A stretch of 64,000 nt of DNA from Thalassolituus sp034111725. GTDB lineage: Bacteria; Pseudomonadota; Gammaproteobacteria; Pseudomonadales; Oceanobacteraceae. This document shows, one piece after another, positions 52,564-62,190 of this stretch. The stretch's first letter is position 1. Each line of letters opens with the position of its first letter. Where the stretch lies: NCBI RefSeq assembly GCF_034111725.1, contig NZ_JAWUWR010000081.1, positions 62,001 through 126,000 on the forward strand, in the 5' to 3' direction. The notes under the pieces were generated by a model. That model did not search any database, was not told the DNA's origin, and worked only from the letters and a program-made list of their open reading frames with translations. The position numbers and the translations under genes are program-made.

Positions 52564-52593
52564 AAGCCTGTCTTTTTGTAGCAGGCGGGCACT

Positions 52594-53457
52594 TTACTCT
52601 GATTGATCTTGATCATCCAGAATACTGGTAATCGATTTAGATGAATGGCTGCGTAAAAAATGTAGGATTAAATCCAGCAAGTTTTGTGGATCTTCGAGGT
52701 GAGGGAAATGACCAGTGCTCAGTTGCAAGTGGGTTACGTTACTTAGCCCAGCCGGAAGAGCTTTAACGGCCATGCGATCATACTCACCATCAATCAGTAG
52801 GATGGGACGATTACTCAGCCAATCGGTTTCATAATAGCGGCAATGAAGTAGTTCAGGTAAAGCACGTAAACCATCATGAGCGCGGAGCGGCTGCCATGTA
52901 TCACGCAAAAATTGTGTTGATAGTCGGCTGTAAGGGCCTGCTTGCCTTTGCATATAATGCACAAAGCGTTTTTCATTAATAAAGGGTATTAAAGCAGGAC
53001 CGATTGGCGTTGCGAGTAATCGCTCCAGCCAAGGCCAACGAGCGAGCGATGGTGGCAGGCGGGGCGCGATCAGCGTCATGGTATTAATCGCCGCGCACTC
53101 TTGTGCTAGTGACAAAGCGACAAGAGCGCCATAGTCATGTCCGACGATATTAATATCATTAATACCCAGATGTGCTAATAAATCTCTTAATAGTTCGCAA
53201 TGTGTATGAATACTGTAGTCGTATGGATGGGGTTTATCCGAATCGCCACAACCGACAAAGTCGAGTGTCGTTACTCGGTATTGTTGAGTCAGTAGAGGCC
53301 AAAGAGAGTGCCAATCCCAGCTGTTGCCAAAGATGCCGTGTAGCAGTAATAAATCTGGGCCACTACCTGCTTGGTGATAGTTAACCTTGATATCTCGCCA
53401 ATGAAACCACTGCTGTTGGCTCCGCCAAATATTGGGATTGAGGTCAGAACTTTCCAT
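52594..53457 (-). CDS. Alpha/beta hydrolase with Asp nucleophile
   Basis: 287 residues. Oxyanion HG in LLLLHGIFGNSWDW; nucleophile elbow GHDYG with D108, the Asp type found in haloalkane dehalogenases and epoxide hydrolases rather than the Ser of esterases; late catalytic His in STGHFPHLEDP; likely acid in LIDGEYD. A helical cap (about 135-205) is present. Start ATG 53457. It is separated from truC by 30 bp and may share its transcript. Substrate unknown. Confidence 0.82.
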   Translation of the reverse strand: MESSDLNPNIWRSQQQWFHWRDIKVNYHQAGSGPDLLLLHGIFGNSWDWHSLWPLLTQQYRVTTLDFVGCGDSDKPHPYDYSIHTHCELLRDLLAHLGINDINIVGHDYGALVALSLAQECAAINTMTLIAPRLPPSLARWPWLERLLATPIGPALIPFINEKRFVHYMQRQAGPYSRLSTQFLRDTWQPLRAHDGLRALPELLHCRYYETDWLSNRPILLIDGEYDRMAVKALPAGLSNVTHLQLSTGHFPHLEDPQNLLDLILHFLRSHSSKSITSILDDQDQSE

Positions 53458-53647
53458 GCTGGCCGAGTAATCCTTATATGAGTGTCGCTATCGTGTCATC
53501 TAATATCATGGACACAGGCTATTATCGTTCTGCCTAGTAATTTAGGACAGTGTCACTAGTAGGGCAAGTAGGCCAGTGTTTGATCTTCATTTCTCTGGAT
53601 GTGTTGATCCGTTATTATAAGTTAATTTTTATACAAGGAATGTCTTT

Positions 53648-56467
53648 ATGGCGCAGCGTTTCATTCTGTTGCTGGTCTCTGTTTGGTCGTTTATGGCAGT
53701 GGCAGAGCCGGTAGCATGGGATGGCACGGGGAAGTCTTGGCTAACACGCGGTAGTGAGCATTTTCAGATTCATTATCCTCAAGGCGAACAATATGAAGCA
53801 ATAGCATTGCATGCGCTTGATCTAGCTGAGACTGTTCATCTGCAGTTAATTCCGTTTTTTGGGACCGTCCCCGCGTATCCGACGCAGCTAGTCTTGGTTG
53901 ATGATTTTGATATTTCTAACGGTTGGGCGACCTTTTCCCCTTTTCCACAAATTCGGCTGTTTTCTTCACCACCTCAAGATATTAACGGCTTGGAAAATCA
54001 TGATGAGTGGATGGCTGCGCTCATTCGCCACGAGTACGTACACATCCTACACATGGAAATGGTTAAAGGGATTCCAGCGAACGGTCGTAAGATATTTGGA
54101 CGACTGCCATTTTTCTTTCCCCACGCGTTAACGCCCCCCCTCTTTATTGAAGGATTAGCCGTGTACTTCGAAACGAATCGGACTTTGGGTATTGGTCGCC
54201 TACAGTCGAATTTCTATGAAATGGAAATGCGCGCAGAAGTGCGTAGTGGGGAATTTGATGAACTTGGTGAAGCAGTAGCATCGTTGCGTGAATGGCCATA
54301 TGGTAAGCATTACTTGTACGGAGCCTATTTCATTGATTACTTAGCGCGTACTTATGGTGAAAAGCGATTGCAACGATATTTACAGCAATATAGTCAGCAA
54401 ATATTGCCTTACATTATGCAGAATTATGTTGCCGAGACCGTTTTCGGTAAGAACTTTACGCGACTTTGGGATGATTTTCGCAAAGACATGTTAGTACGCT
54501 TTAAGGCTGATCCTGAGCAGACTTATATAGACGGTCGCTCCATTGCTGATTCGGGTATTCGGACGTTACCGACAACGGCGCTAGGTGATCAGCTTTTCGT
54601 GAATTATGCTAATGACGAAGATAGAGCAGAATTACGCGTATATTCATCTGCCGTGAGTACGAATTCTGGAGCATTAGTAGATGGAAAATTTCTAACTTAC
54701 ACCAAAGGCATTACCGATTTAGACGTTAACGCCGCCGGTGTTATCGCAGCGTCACGCCGTATTAGTTACAGTAGTGGTCGCTTAGAAAATGATATTTTTG
54801 TTTGGCAGAATAATGACTGGACTCGTTTAAGCGAAGGGCAACGGCTACGTAAAGTGCGTTGGCTGCCAGATGGCCAGCATTTAATCGCTAGTCGAATGGT
54901 GGCAGGCATTAGCGAGTTATATTCACTCAATCTTAACGGCGACATGTCGCTCTTGTGGCGAGGTATCGCTGGTGATGTGTTAGGTGATTTCGATGTGAGT
55001 CCTGATGGGTTATCTGTAGCCGCCAGTCTAAAGCGCCCCGATCAGGGCTGGAATCTAGAGCTATTTTCTATTGCCGATTATTCCTGGAAGCCTCTGACAA
55101 ATACCTTATCGATAGAGTCTGCTCCTGAGTATACCCCTGACGGATCTTTATTATTCACCGCCGACTACGATGATGTTTTTAATATTTATCGGCGCACGAG
55201 TGAGGGGGGCATCACCCAGATTACACAGGTTGAATCGGGAGCATTTTTACCGCGCTGGCGTAACGGTTCTGTGGTGTATCAGCAATATACGGCGAATGGC
55301 TATCAGTTGCGTGAAATACCCTTGCAAGCAGTATTACCGCCCGCACTGGCAGTAACGGATATGCCTACAGGAATGCATAATTATCCAAATCCTGTAGGTA
55401 CATCCGCAAATGTATCTGAAGCTAAGCCATATTCCTCATTGAGTACAGTGCGCCCTTATTATTGGTTTCCTGCTTGGGAAATTACTGATACCAACAGTCG
55501 AGTTGGCCTGCAAACTGGCGGTATGGATGCGTTAGGGCGGCATATTTATTCTTTATTATTGCTACGTGACTTCAAGCAAGATGTTTGGGAAGGCACTGCT
55601 TTTTATAGTTATGATCCGCGTTGGACTTTGAGTTGGGATCGCAGCCATAGCTATCGCTTCCCATTTTCCGATGTGATTGATCCGATCGTTATTCGCGATG
55701 ATACCGTACGCGGCGAGCGCAATTACCTATTACGTGCTTTAGAAGATCAACTCTCATTGAGCGCGGGGTTAAGTTATTCAAATAAAAGTCTAGTGCGCGC
55801 TCCAGAAGAAATAACAATTGTTGGTCCTAGAGATATCAGTCAAGGGCTCGCTGGCTTAGCATTAATCTTTGACAATCGAGAAACCTATCTACAGTCAACC
55901 GGTGTGGGTTGGGGGCATAAAATCGAAATTGTTGCTGAGACGAATGACTTTCTCGAAAGCGCTTATACAGGGTGGCAATATCAAGCTGACTGGGAGTTCA
56001 GTTTCAACATAGGTGGGCGGCACTCGTTAACTCTGAGTGCTGGTGGCGGTTGGGCCGATGATACTGCAGGTACTTTTATACTCGGCGGTCTCTCACCTCA
56101 AGAAGATCTTCAGCGTTTTGGTCGTGATGAATTGTCTCTGGCTGGCTATGAGCAGGGAGTTGCTATAGGGCACTTTTATGATCGTGAACGGATTAAATTT
56201 ACGGCTTGGCTAGGTCGCATTGAGGATAATTGGAATGTCTGGCCAATTGGTGCTGGAGATGTGTCACTATCTTTCTACGCCGAATCTGGTGCGGCTTGGT
56301 TTCGCGAGCAAGATCGTCAGGCATTGCCCGCAATTGGTATGGAATTAACTATCGAGGCCTTAATCGGTTACCGTCTTATTTTGCCGATAAAGGCTGGGGT
56401 TGCATACGGCATTGACGATACTTTAGGGGAAACCCAAACATACTTGCGCACTGCTTGGTATTATTAG
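53648..56467 (+). CDS. Zinc peptidase-propeller-outer membrane fusion protein
   Basis: 939 residues; RBS AAGGAAT before ATG 53648. Signal peptide 1-19 (cleavage after AVA). Residues about 35-270 are a gluzincin-type peptidase domain with HEYVH (128-132) and a third ligand Glu168 in FIEGLAVYFE. Residues about 310-560 are TolB-like beta-propeller strands (NDIFVWQNNDWTRLSEG; DVSPDGLSVAAS; YTPDGSLLFTADYDDVFNIYRR). Residues about 640-939 are amphipathic strands ending in an aromatic residue (TAWYY), an outer-membrane barrel. Probably a surface or periplasmic-face protease of unknown target. Confidence 0.8.
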   Translation: MAQRFILLLVSVWSFMAVAEPVAWDGTGKSWLTRGSEHFQIHYPQGEQYEAIALHALDLAETVHLQLIPFFGTVPAYPTQLVLVDDFDISNGWATFSPFPQIRLFSSPPQDINGLENHDEWMAALIRHEYVHILHMEMVKGIPANGRKIFGRLPFFFPHALTPPLFIEGLAVYFETNRTLGIGRLQSNFYEMEMRAEVRSGEFDELGEAVASLREWPYGKHYLYGAYFIDYLARTYGEKRLQRYLQQYSQQILPYIMQNYVAETVFGKNFTRLWDDFRKDMLVRFKADPEQTYIDGRSIADSGIRTLPTTALGDQLFVNYANDEDRAELRVYSSAVSTNSGALVDGKFLTYTKGITDLDVNAAGVIAASRRISYSSGRLENDIFVWQNNDWTRLSEGQRLRKVRWLPDGQHLIASRMVAGISELYSLNLNGDMSLLWRGIAGDVLGDFDVSPDGLSVAASLKRPDQGWNLELFSIADYSWKPLTNTLSIESAPEYTPDGSLLFTADYDDVFNIYRRTSEGGITQITQVESGAFLPRWRNGSVVYQQYTANGYQLREIPLQAVLPPALAVTDMPTGMHNYPNPVGTSANVSEAKPYSSLSTVRPYYWFPAWEITDTNSRVGLQTGGMDALGRHIYSLLLLRDFKQDVWEGTAFYSYDPRWTLSWDRSHSYRFPFSDVIDPIVIRDDTVRGERNYLLRALEDQLSLSAGLSYSNKSLVRAPEEITIVGPRDISQGLAGLALIFDNRETYLQSTGVGWGHKIEIVAETNDFLESAYTGWQYQADWEFSFNIGGRHSLTLSAGGGWADDTAGTFILGGLSPQEDLQRFGRDELSLAGYEQGVAIGHFYDRERIKFTAWLGRIEDNWNVWPIGAGDVSLSFYAESGAAWFREQDRQALPAIGMELTIEALIGYRLILPIKAGVAYGIDDTLGETQTYLRTAWYY

Positions 56468-56489
56468 TGGATATTTATATAGGGGTTGT

Positions 56490-58055
56490 ATGGAATATAT
56501 TTGGATTTTAGTGGCGTTTTTATGTGGATTTATTGCGCGCCAGTTAACCATGCCTCCGCTTGTAGGGTTTCTTTTGGCGGGGTTCGGAATGAATGCCGCA
56601 GGCATTGAACCGCTATCTAATCTGCAAACGCTAGCGGATCTCGGCATTACTCTAATGCTCTTCACCATAGGCTTAAAGCTAGATGTACGTGCTTTACTGC
56701 GTACTGAAGTTTGGGCTACCTCATTGGCTCATTCGGGAATTTGGTTCGTATTAGTTGCCGCGCTTATTCCTGTTCCTGCTTGGCTTGGTATTGCGCAAGT
56801 ATACGATGTGTCTTGGCAAACCGCTGGGTTGGTTGCCTTTGCACTGAGTTTTTCTTCAACTGTATGTGTTATTAAAATGCTGGAGGATGCATCAGAACTT
56901 AAAGTTCGTCACGGTAAGTTGGCCGTCGGAATTCTCATCATTCAAGATATTGTCGCGGTATTGTTCCTTGTTGCATCGACAGGAAAAATCCCCTCTCCTT
57001 GGGCATTCGCTTTGTTAGGACTTTGGCTAATTCGGCCAGCTATATATCAACTAATGAGCCGAGCGGGGCACGGTGAGTTATTACCTTTAATGGGATTCTT
57101 CTTGGCCTTAGGTGGTGCCGAACTTTTTCAGCTAGTGCACATTAAAGGTGATCTCGGTGCATTGCTGTTCGGTATTTTGTTAGCACCACATGCAAAATCT
57201 GCTGAGCTGTATAAATCGTTGATGGGGTTCAAAGATCTATTTTTAATTGGCTTCTTCCTTTCGATTGGCTTTACCGCACTGCCAACACTAGACATGGTCC
57301 CCGTGACTCTGGGCTTGCTATTGTTATTGCTGGTGAAATTCGCCTTATTTTTCTTCTTGTTTATTGCATTAGGTTTACCGGGACGAACTGCTTACCTTAC
57401 GTCTCTAGCCTTGGCAAACTACAGCGAATTTGGACTCATCGTGGCTCATCTTGGCGTCGAGGAAGGATGGCTGAGTAATGACTGGTTAGTGATTATTGCT
57501 TTGGCGATGTCGTTATCATTCATTATCAGCAGTTTCTTGTATCGTAAAGCACATCATATATATGCAATGCAGAAGGATCTGATTAATCGTTTTGAACGCA
57601 AAGGAGCGCACAAAGGCGTTAAGCTACCAAAGAAAATCGATATCTTAATCTTAGGTATGGGTCGAGTTGGTAAAGGTGCTTATCAGACATTAAGCCAAGA
57701 TTTCGGAGGAGCGGTTTGGGGAGTTGAATCGGATTCCGATCGCATAGTTTATTTGCAAAAAGCGGGTATCAACGTTATTTCTGGCGATTCCGATGATATG
57801 GAATTTTGGCAGCAGGCATCGAAACGTCAGATTCGCTTAGTTATGTTGGCGCTGCCGTCGCAAACAGAAATGCGTAGTACTTTAGAAATGATGCAGTTAT
57901 CTGGCTATCAAGGACGTGTTGCCGCAGTTGCTCGTTATGAAGATGAAAGAGCAGAGCTATTAGCTTTAGGTGTTGACGTAGCGTTTAACTATTATTCCGA
58001 AGTGGGCTCTGGTTTTGCAGCAGAAAGTCGTCACTTACTAGAGCCGCAAACATAA
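56490..58055 (+). CDS. CPA2 cation/proton antiporter with TrkA-N domain
   Basis: 521 residues; starts 22 bp after the preceding gene. About 12 membrane helices (LADLGITLMLFTIGLKLDV; ALSFSSTVCVIKMLED; ILIIQDIVAVLFLVAS) and a cytosolic nucleotide-binding domain (ILGMGRVGKGAYQTL, ISGDSDDMEFWQQA). Resembles the YbaL/KefB group but ends soon after the Rossmann fold, without the extra RCK half. Different from the kefC gene at 27.7 kb, and no ancillary flavoprotein is adjacent. Confidence 0.88.
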   Translation: MEYIWILVAFLCGFIARQLTMPPLVGFLLAGFGMNAAGIEPLSNLQTLADLGITLMLFTIGLKLDVRALLRTEVWATSLAHSGIWFVLVAALIPVPAWLGIAQVYDVSWQTAGLVAFALSFSSTVCVIKMLEDASELKVRHGKLAVGILIIQDIVAVLFLVASTGKIPSPWAFALLGLWLIRPAIYQLMSRAGHGELLPLMGFFLALGGAELFQLVHIKGDLGALLFGILLAPHAKSAELYKSLMGFKDLFLIGFFLSIGFTALPTLDMVPVTLGLLLLLLVKFALFFFLFIALGLPGRTAYLTSLALANYSEFGLIVAHLGVEEGWLSNDWLVIIALAMSLSFIISSFLYRKAHHIYAMQKDLINRFERKGAHKGVKLPKKIDILILGMGRVGKGAYQTLSQDFGGAVWGVESDSDRIVYLQKAGINVISGDSDDMEFWQQASKRQIRLVMLALPSQTEMRSTLEMMQLSGYQGRVAAVARYEDERAELLALGVDVAFNYYSEVGSGFAAESRHLLEPQT

Positions 58056-58106
58056 ACAGCCGACATGATGCCATGCCGGCTGCTGAGTTTGATTAAAACG
58101 AGGTTA

Positions 58107-58523
58107 TTAAAAGAGATTGAGAACTAGAGCCGCTTGCTCGCAGTTATCTTTCTCTTTCAAATCGTTCTTCTGCTTAGATTGATCCGATTTGATCCAGCTA
58201 TAACTGCTGGGAGAGCCTTTGCATATGGTTAAACCTAGTACGTTATTTGCGGACTTCACAAACACATTCATATTCACCAATCCGCGCGTTCGTGAACGTA
58301 AATAGATTTTCTTCGGCGAAATAGTGTAAGCGCGCAATCCATCTTTGGCGCTGATACTCTGGCTGCTGCCTGCAGGCGCATTCACAAACACCGCATCGTC
58401 ACGAATCTCAATGCTGCTCCAATTGGAGTCAGTTTCAAATTCCAATTCGTAGACCTTATCTTCGGCAAATACGTGTGCACTAAAGCTTAGGGCACATAAT
58501 AACGGTAAAACGATCGCTTTCAT
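58107..58523 (-). CDS. Small secreted protein, unknown
   Basis: 138 residues from ATG 58523 (RBS GGAAGG). Signal peptide 1-20 (KAIVLPLLCALSFSAHVFA). The mature part is beta-rich and polar, with two cysteines (TICKGSPSS and DNCEQAAL) that could form a disulphide and a charged KSDQSKQKNDLKEKDN loop. No family recognised. Between the antiporter and phoH. Confidence 0.7.
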   Translation of the reverse strand: MKAIVLPLLCALSFSAHVFAEDKVYELEFETDSNWSSIEIRDDAVFVNAPAGSSQSISAKDGLRAYTISPKKIYLRSRTRGLVNMNVFVKSANNVLGLTICKGSPSSYSWIKSDQSKQKNDLKEKDNCEQAALVLNLF

Positions 58524-58557
58524 GTCAACCTTCCGTGGGTTCGGATGGTGGGTTTGG

Positions 58558-58586
58558 AAAGGGCTGGTTATTACCAGCCCCTTTTT
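58558..58586. terminator. Hairpin between phoH and the small secreted gene
   Basis: Stem AAAGGGCTGG/CCAGCCCCTTT-type with loop TTATTA; T6 on the plus strand, T3 on the minus strand. Likely ends phoH transcription. Confidence 0.65.
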
Positions 58587-58624
58587 TATGCTCCTTAAAG
58601 TTATAGTTCAGCCTTTAGCAACCG

Positions 58625-60004
58625 TCAAAGATGACTCTCAGCATATTCTGCCAATGGTGATCGTGGTGAGCCCTCTAAATGGATCGTGCCTCCGTAAGGG
58701 AACTCCTTAAAACGCTCGATTAAATAGGTGAGGCCCGAGCTAATTGGATTCAGATAAGGTGTATCTATTTGAGCGAGGTTGCCAAGACACACGACCTTGC
58801 TGCCAGTTCCTGCGCGGGTAACGATGGTTTTCATTTGATGTGGTGTTAAGTTTTGACATTCGTCGATCAGAATTAAGCTGTGTTGGAAGCTGCGCCCTCG
58901 AATGTAGTTAAGTGATTTAAATTGCAGAGGGACTTTTTGCAAAATGTAATCGACGCTGCTTTTTTGATGCTCATCGTCATTGTGTAATGCTTCTAAGTTA
59001 TCAGTAATAGCCCCCAGCCAAGGTTCCATTTTCTCAGCTTCTGTACCGGGTAAGTAGCCAATATCTTCATCAAGGCCCCGAGTGCTGCGTGTCGCAATGA
59101 TGCGGCGAAATTGTTTAGTGGCAACTGTCATTTCAATCGCGGCAGCCAGGGCCAAAATCGTCTTACCCGAGCCAGCTTGACCGCTCAGAGTAACCAGGTG
59201 TACGTCTGGATCTAGTAGCAAGTGTAAGGCTAATGCTTGAGGGATATCTCTTGGTGTTAACCCCCAAGCACTTTGGCCCATTAGTTGGTCGTAGGGGAGG
59301 TCACGGATCAAAGCAAATTGCTCACCTATGCGATCAACGCGGCCGATAAAACCCTTCTCATCAACGATAAAGCGGTTGGCATGAAGCTCTTCAGGTAAGT
59401 TTTCCAATGGGATTTTATGATAAGTACCTGTCTCATCATGGAAAGTATCAACCGTTGTTTGGGTTTCCCAAAATGAGCCTTCGACCCGCTGAAAGCCTGT
59501 TTCTAGCAAAGATACGTCGGATACCATCTGATCGTTTTGATAGTCTTGTGCGCCAATGCCACATCCACGGGCTTTTAGGCGCATGTTGATATCTTTGGTA
59601 ATGAGCACCACATCGCGGTGAGGGCTACGTTCTTGCAAGATAACTAGGCTATTAATGATTTTGTTGTCGTTGAGATTGTCTGGAAGTGCGCGGTGTGGCG
59701 CGTCGAAGCTATCGAGTAGGATTGAAAAGTGACCATAGGTACCACCATCTGGCCTAATAATCGGAACGCCTTTGGCGATTTCGGTCGGGCTTGCGTCGCC
59801 AATAATGCGATCAATCTGACGAATGGCCTCGCGACAGTCGGTGGCAATGGATGCTTTGCCCATTTTTAATTTGTCGAGTTCCTCCAATACAGTCATTGGA
59901 ATCACGACTTGATGCTCCTCAAAGTTAAGGATCGCAACCGGATCATGAATCAGAACGTTGGTATCCAGAACGTACAGCTTAGTGTCGGATTTACGCGCAG
60001 CCAT
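58625..60004 (-). CDS. phoH2: PIN-PhoH (PhoH2) RNA helicase/RNase
   Basis: 459 residues; RBS AGGAGAG before ATG 60004. N-terminal PIN domain (about 8-150; VLDTNVLIHDP, D-x-N-x-L and later Asp residues) and C-terminal PhoH ATPase (about 245-455; Walker A GQAGSGKT, LILIDECQNLTPHQMKTIVTRAG). The fused form PhoH2/YlaK unwinds and cuts RNA in characterised mycobacterial relatives, usually as part of an antitoxin-like operon there; here it stands alone. Confidence 0.92.
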   Translation of the reverse strand: MAARKSDTKLYVLDTNVLIHDPVAILNFEEHQVVIPMTVLEELDKLKMGKASIATDCREAIRQIDRIIGDASPTEIAKGVPIIRPDGGTYGHFSILLDSFDAPHRALPDNLNDNKIINSLVILQERSPHRDVVLITKDINMRLKARGCGIGAQDYQNDQMVSDVSLLETGFQRVEGSFWETQTTVDTFHDETGTYHKIPLENLPEELHANRFIVDEKGFIGRVDRIGEQFALIRDLPYDQLMGQSAWGLTPRDIPQALALHLLLDPDVHLVTLSGQAGSGKTILALAAAIEMTVATKQFRRIIATRSTRGLDEDIGYLPGTEAEKMEPWLGAITDNLEALHNDDEHQKSSVDYILQKVPLQFKSLNYIRGRSFQHSLILIDECQNLTPHQMKTIVTRAGTGSKVVCLGNLAQIDTPYLNPISSGLTYLIERFKEFPYGGTIHLEGSPRSPLAEYAESHL

Positions 60005-61171
60005 AGTAGTACTCTCCTAATGAGCAGGGTCTGGTCAGACAAATAGGCGCAACGAATACAGGCATACCCTCAGAGGTATGAGTAAGCGATGAGCAAGTTG
60101 GTTTAGGGGATAGTGCAAGTTGGGTAGAGCGGTTTTTTCGAAGTGCGGAAGAGACTCGGACGTTGCAACGGGTGTTCAGCGTCGTTGGAGTATGATCGAG
60201 GCAATGTCGTTTGCCCTGTGACCTTTTACTCCTGCCTATTGAGGGCAGTCTTATGAAGTTCTCGTTCAGAAACGATACCTCCCTCCTTTGGGTGTTTAAT
60301 CACTATGGCGCGAAGTTAAACCGTTGCCAACCTCTGATTTTCAGAGTGTGACTTTGTCCTCATTGCTGTGCAAAGACGAAAAGTGGCAGGTAAAGTTATC
60401 TTTTTATATACGCGCCCCGCAAAGATCTCTGATTGGTATGGATACTATTGTCTAGCCTTGATCTAACGTAAATATCTCTACTTCTAATCAATTTTTTACC
60501 TAACGAGCGTCTAGTCGCCATGAGAGCTAAAACAACCTAAGCATTGCAGGGCAGTTGTGATCGTTGCGTGCGTTTAAAGACACTCGTCTGATATTTCTCA
60601 TGTTGTGCGGCGCCAAGGGTCCGATGCTTGATGCTATTTCTGTAGCTGAGTTTGTAGGGGTATTTCTAACGGTCGCTTCAATCCACCGACGTCGAGCAAT
60701 TCGTATTACGAGATTGCTTGAGCTTCTTGCGGGCGACCCGAGAGTTTGCAGCGGTTATGCTGCCTTTCTGTGGCTTAGATGACGAGGTTTATGTCGCAAT
60801 AGGGAGTGCTAAGGCGTCATGGGGTAGGTCTTTCTTGTTCCATTGGTGGCGCTTTGTGACCCTATTAAGTGACGTAAAATGACGAATATAGGTTGGGGGA
60901 ATCCGTTGTTATCCTATGAAAAAGTGCTGTTCCACCGCAGGCAACATATCGCTATTGATGTTTTCAGTTGTCGCATTTTGTGTACTTGTTGGCGTGTTTA
61001 AACCTTTTTGCGGCGTAGAAATGCCCATATGGTGTCGCCTCAGCGTGCTGATAGCGGATTTGCAATGGTATTGGCGTAGCAATCGGGATATCCTCCCGAA
61101 TGCGTTAATTGCCCAGATAGGTTACTATCTCGGCCATAATAACAACAAACTACACATCCTATGGGGGCGTC
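60005..61171. other. 1.17-kb region without a convincing gene
   Basis: I saw no supported protein gene or known RNA. 60200-60420 has patches such as GGAGGGAGG on the minus strand and a CTCTGATTTTCAGAG hairpin near 60335. A reading frame from 60916 (MKKCCSTAGNISLLMF...) overlaps the next gene and has a poor ribosome site, so I doubt it. The size makes an unannotated small RNA or leader possible. Confidence 0.5.
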
Positions 61172-62188
61172 ATGTCGTTTCTCTCACGTATTGCAATAGT
61201 TATTGCTGCGCTTGCTTCAGTATCTGGCTGCAGCATCATTTATAAATCCACCGGTTGGGTGGTTTACGACTTAACTGATCGGCACATTACACCTTACACA
61301 ATGACCGTTGACGACGTTGGTGTAGCTTGCTCTACAACCCAAGGTCTGCAACCGATGGTGATGGCGTTTACTCGGGTGACATCAACTCCTGATCGTGCTT
61401 CTCTGATGATGAACATGATGGCTGGCTCATGCGCTGAAGCCGAAGCGTCAGAAGAAAGCCTTGCCTACATTCGCGCATTTAAAGCTCAAAATATTAACGA
61501 AGCTAAAGATGCTCGCATCCGTGAAAAGCGCGGTTATGCGATTGCAGCGGCTCGCCAGTACAAAGCGTATCAGAATATGGTTCATGAATTTGGAGAGCCT
61601 GGCGGTAAAAAATGCCCAAGTCTAAGCAAGAACGATCGCATTTACTGGGCTCTTGGTAACTTATCGGGCCTACAAGCTGTTATGTCCGACTTGAGAGCCC
61701 AAAGCGTTGTTAACGTTCCCAAAGACATCGCTATGAAGACCGTCCGTGGTTTGCAGTGTTTAGATAACCAAGAGTTTTGGGGTTTGCCTTTAGCCGCCCA
61801 AGCTGGATTGTGGATTTTGATGCCGGATACCGCTCCAGAAGGCGTGGACCCTTGGGTTGAAATGGCGGCAGCTGCTCGCGGTGGCTCAGACAGCGGTGTA
61901 CGTTTATCTCATGCCGTTGAAGTTGTAATGGCAGATGGCTCTGGTAACCAAGAACAAGTGCGCGATGCGATTCGTCGTCATGCTGCATCTTTAAAAGTAG
62001 ATGAGCCAAACCGTGATTATCAGTTATTAGATGTAGTGGCTTCTCTTCAAATACTGGCAGTATCCGATCGACTGTGGACTGAAGGAACCGGTTCTCGTAC
62101 ACCTGTTGGTGGCTTAGGCACTTTCTGGGATGACGAAAAGAAATCTGCGGCTCCTAGCCTAAGTATCGATGATCTTTTGGAGGATTAA
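61172..62188 (+). CDS. Lipoprotein, probably TRAP-associated (TatT-like)
   Basis: 338 residues from ATG 61172. Lipobox LASVSGC with acylated C20. The rest is mostly helical and repeats like TPRs (YAIAAARQYKAYQNMVHEFG; LPLAAQAGLWILM; ARGGSDSGVRLSHAVEVVMADG), with four further cysteines. The next gene starts 2 bp later and encodes a solute-binding-type protein, followed by a permease, as in TRAP operons with a TatT lipoprotein. Assignment as TatT-like is by context and fold. Confidence 0.65.
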   Translation: MSFLSRIAIVIAALASVSGCSIIYKSTGWVVYDLTDRHITPYTMTVDDVGVACSTTQGLQPMVMAFTRVTSTPDRASLMMNMMAGSCAEAEASEESLAYIRAFKAQNINEAKDARIREKRGYAIAAARQYKAYQNMVHEFGEPGGKKCPSLSKNDRIYWALGNLSGLQAVMSDLRAQSVVNVPKDIAMKTVRGLQCLDNQEFWGLPLAAQAGLWILMPDTAPEGVDPWVEMAAAARGGSDSGVRLSHAVEVVMADGSGNQEQVRDAIRRHAASLKVDEPNRDYQLLDVVASLQILAVSDRLWTEGTGSRTPVGGLGTFWDDEKKSAAPSLSIDDLLED

Positions 62189-62190
62189 TA

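Noticed and set aside
60200..60420. 6S RNA or RNase P RNA in the long gap
   Set aside because: None of the conserved blocks I know for these RNAs could be found.
60564..60782. 72-codon frame in the long gap
   Set aside because: No ribosome site, no recognisable features.
60916..61245. 109-codon frame with a hydrophobic start
   Set aside because: Poor ribosome site and a 74-base overlap with the lipoprotein signal peptide; Cys-rich tail is the shadow of that gene.
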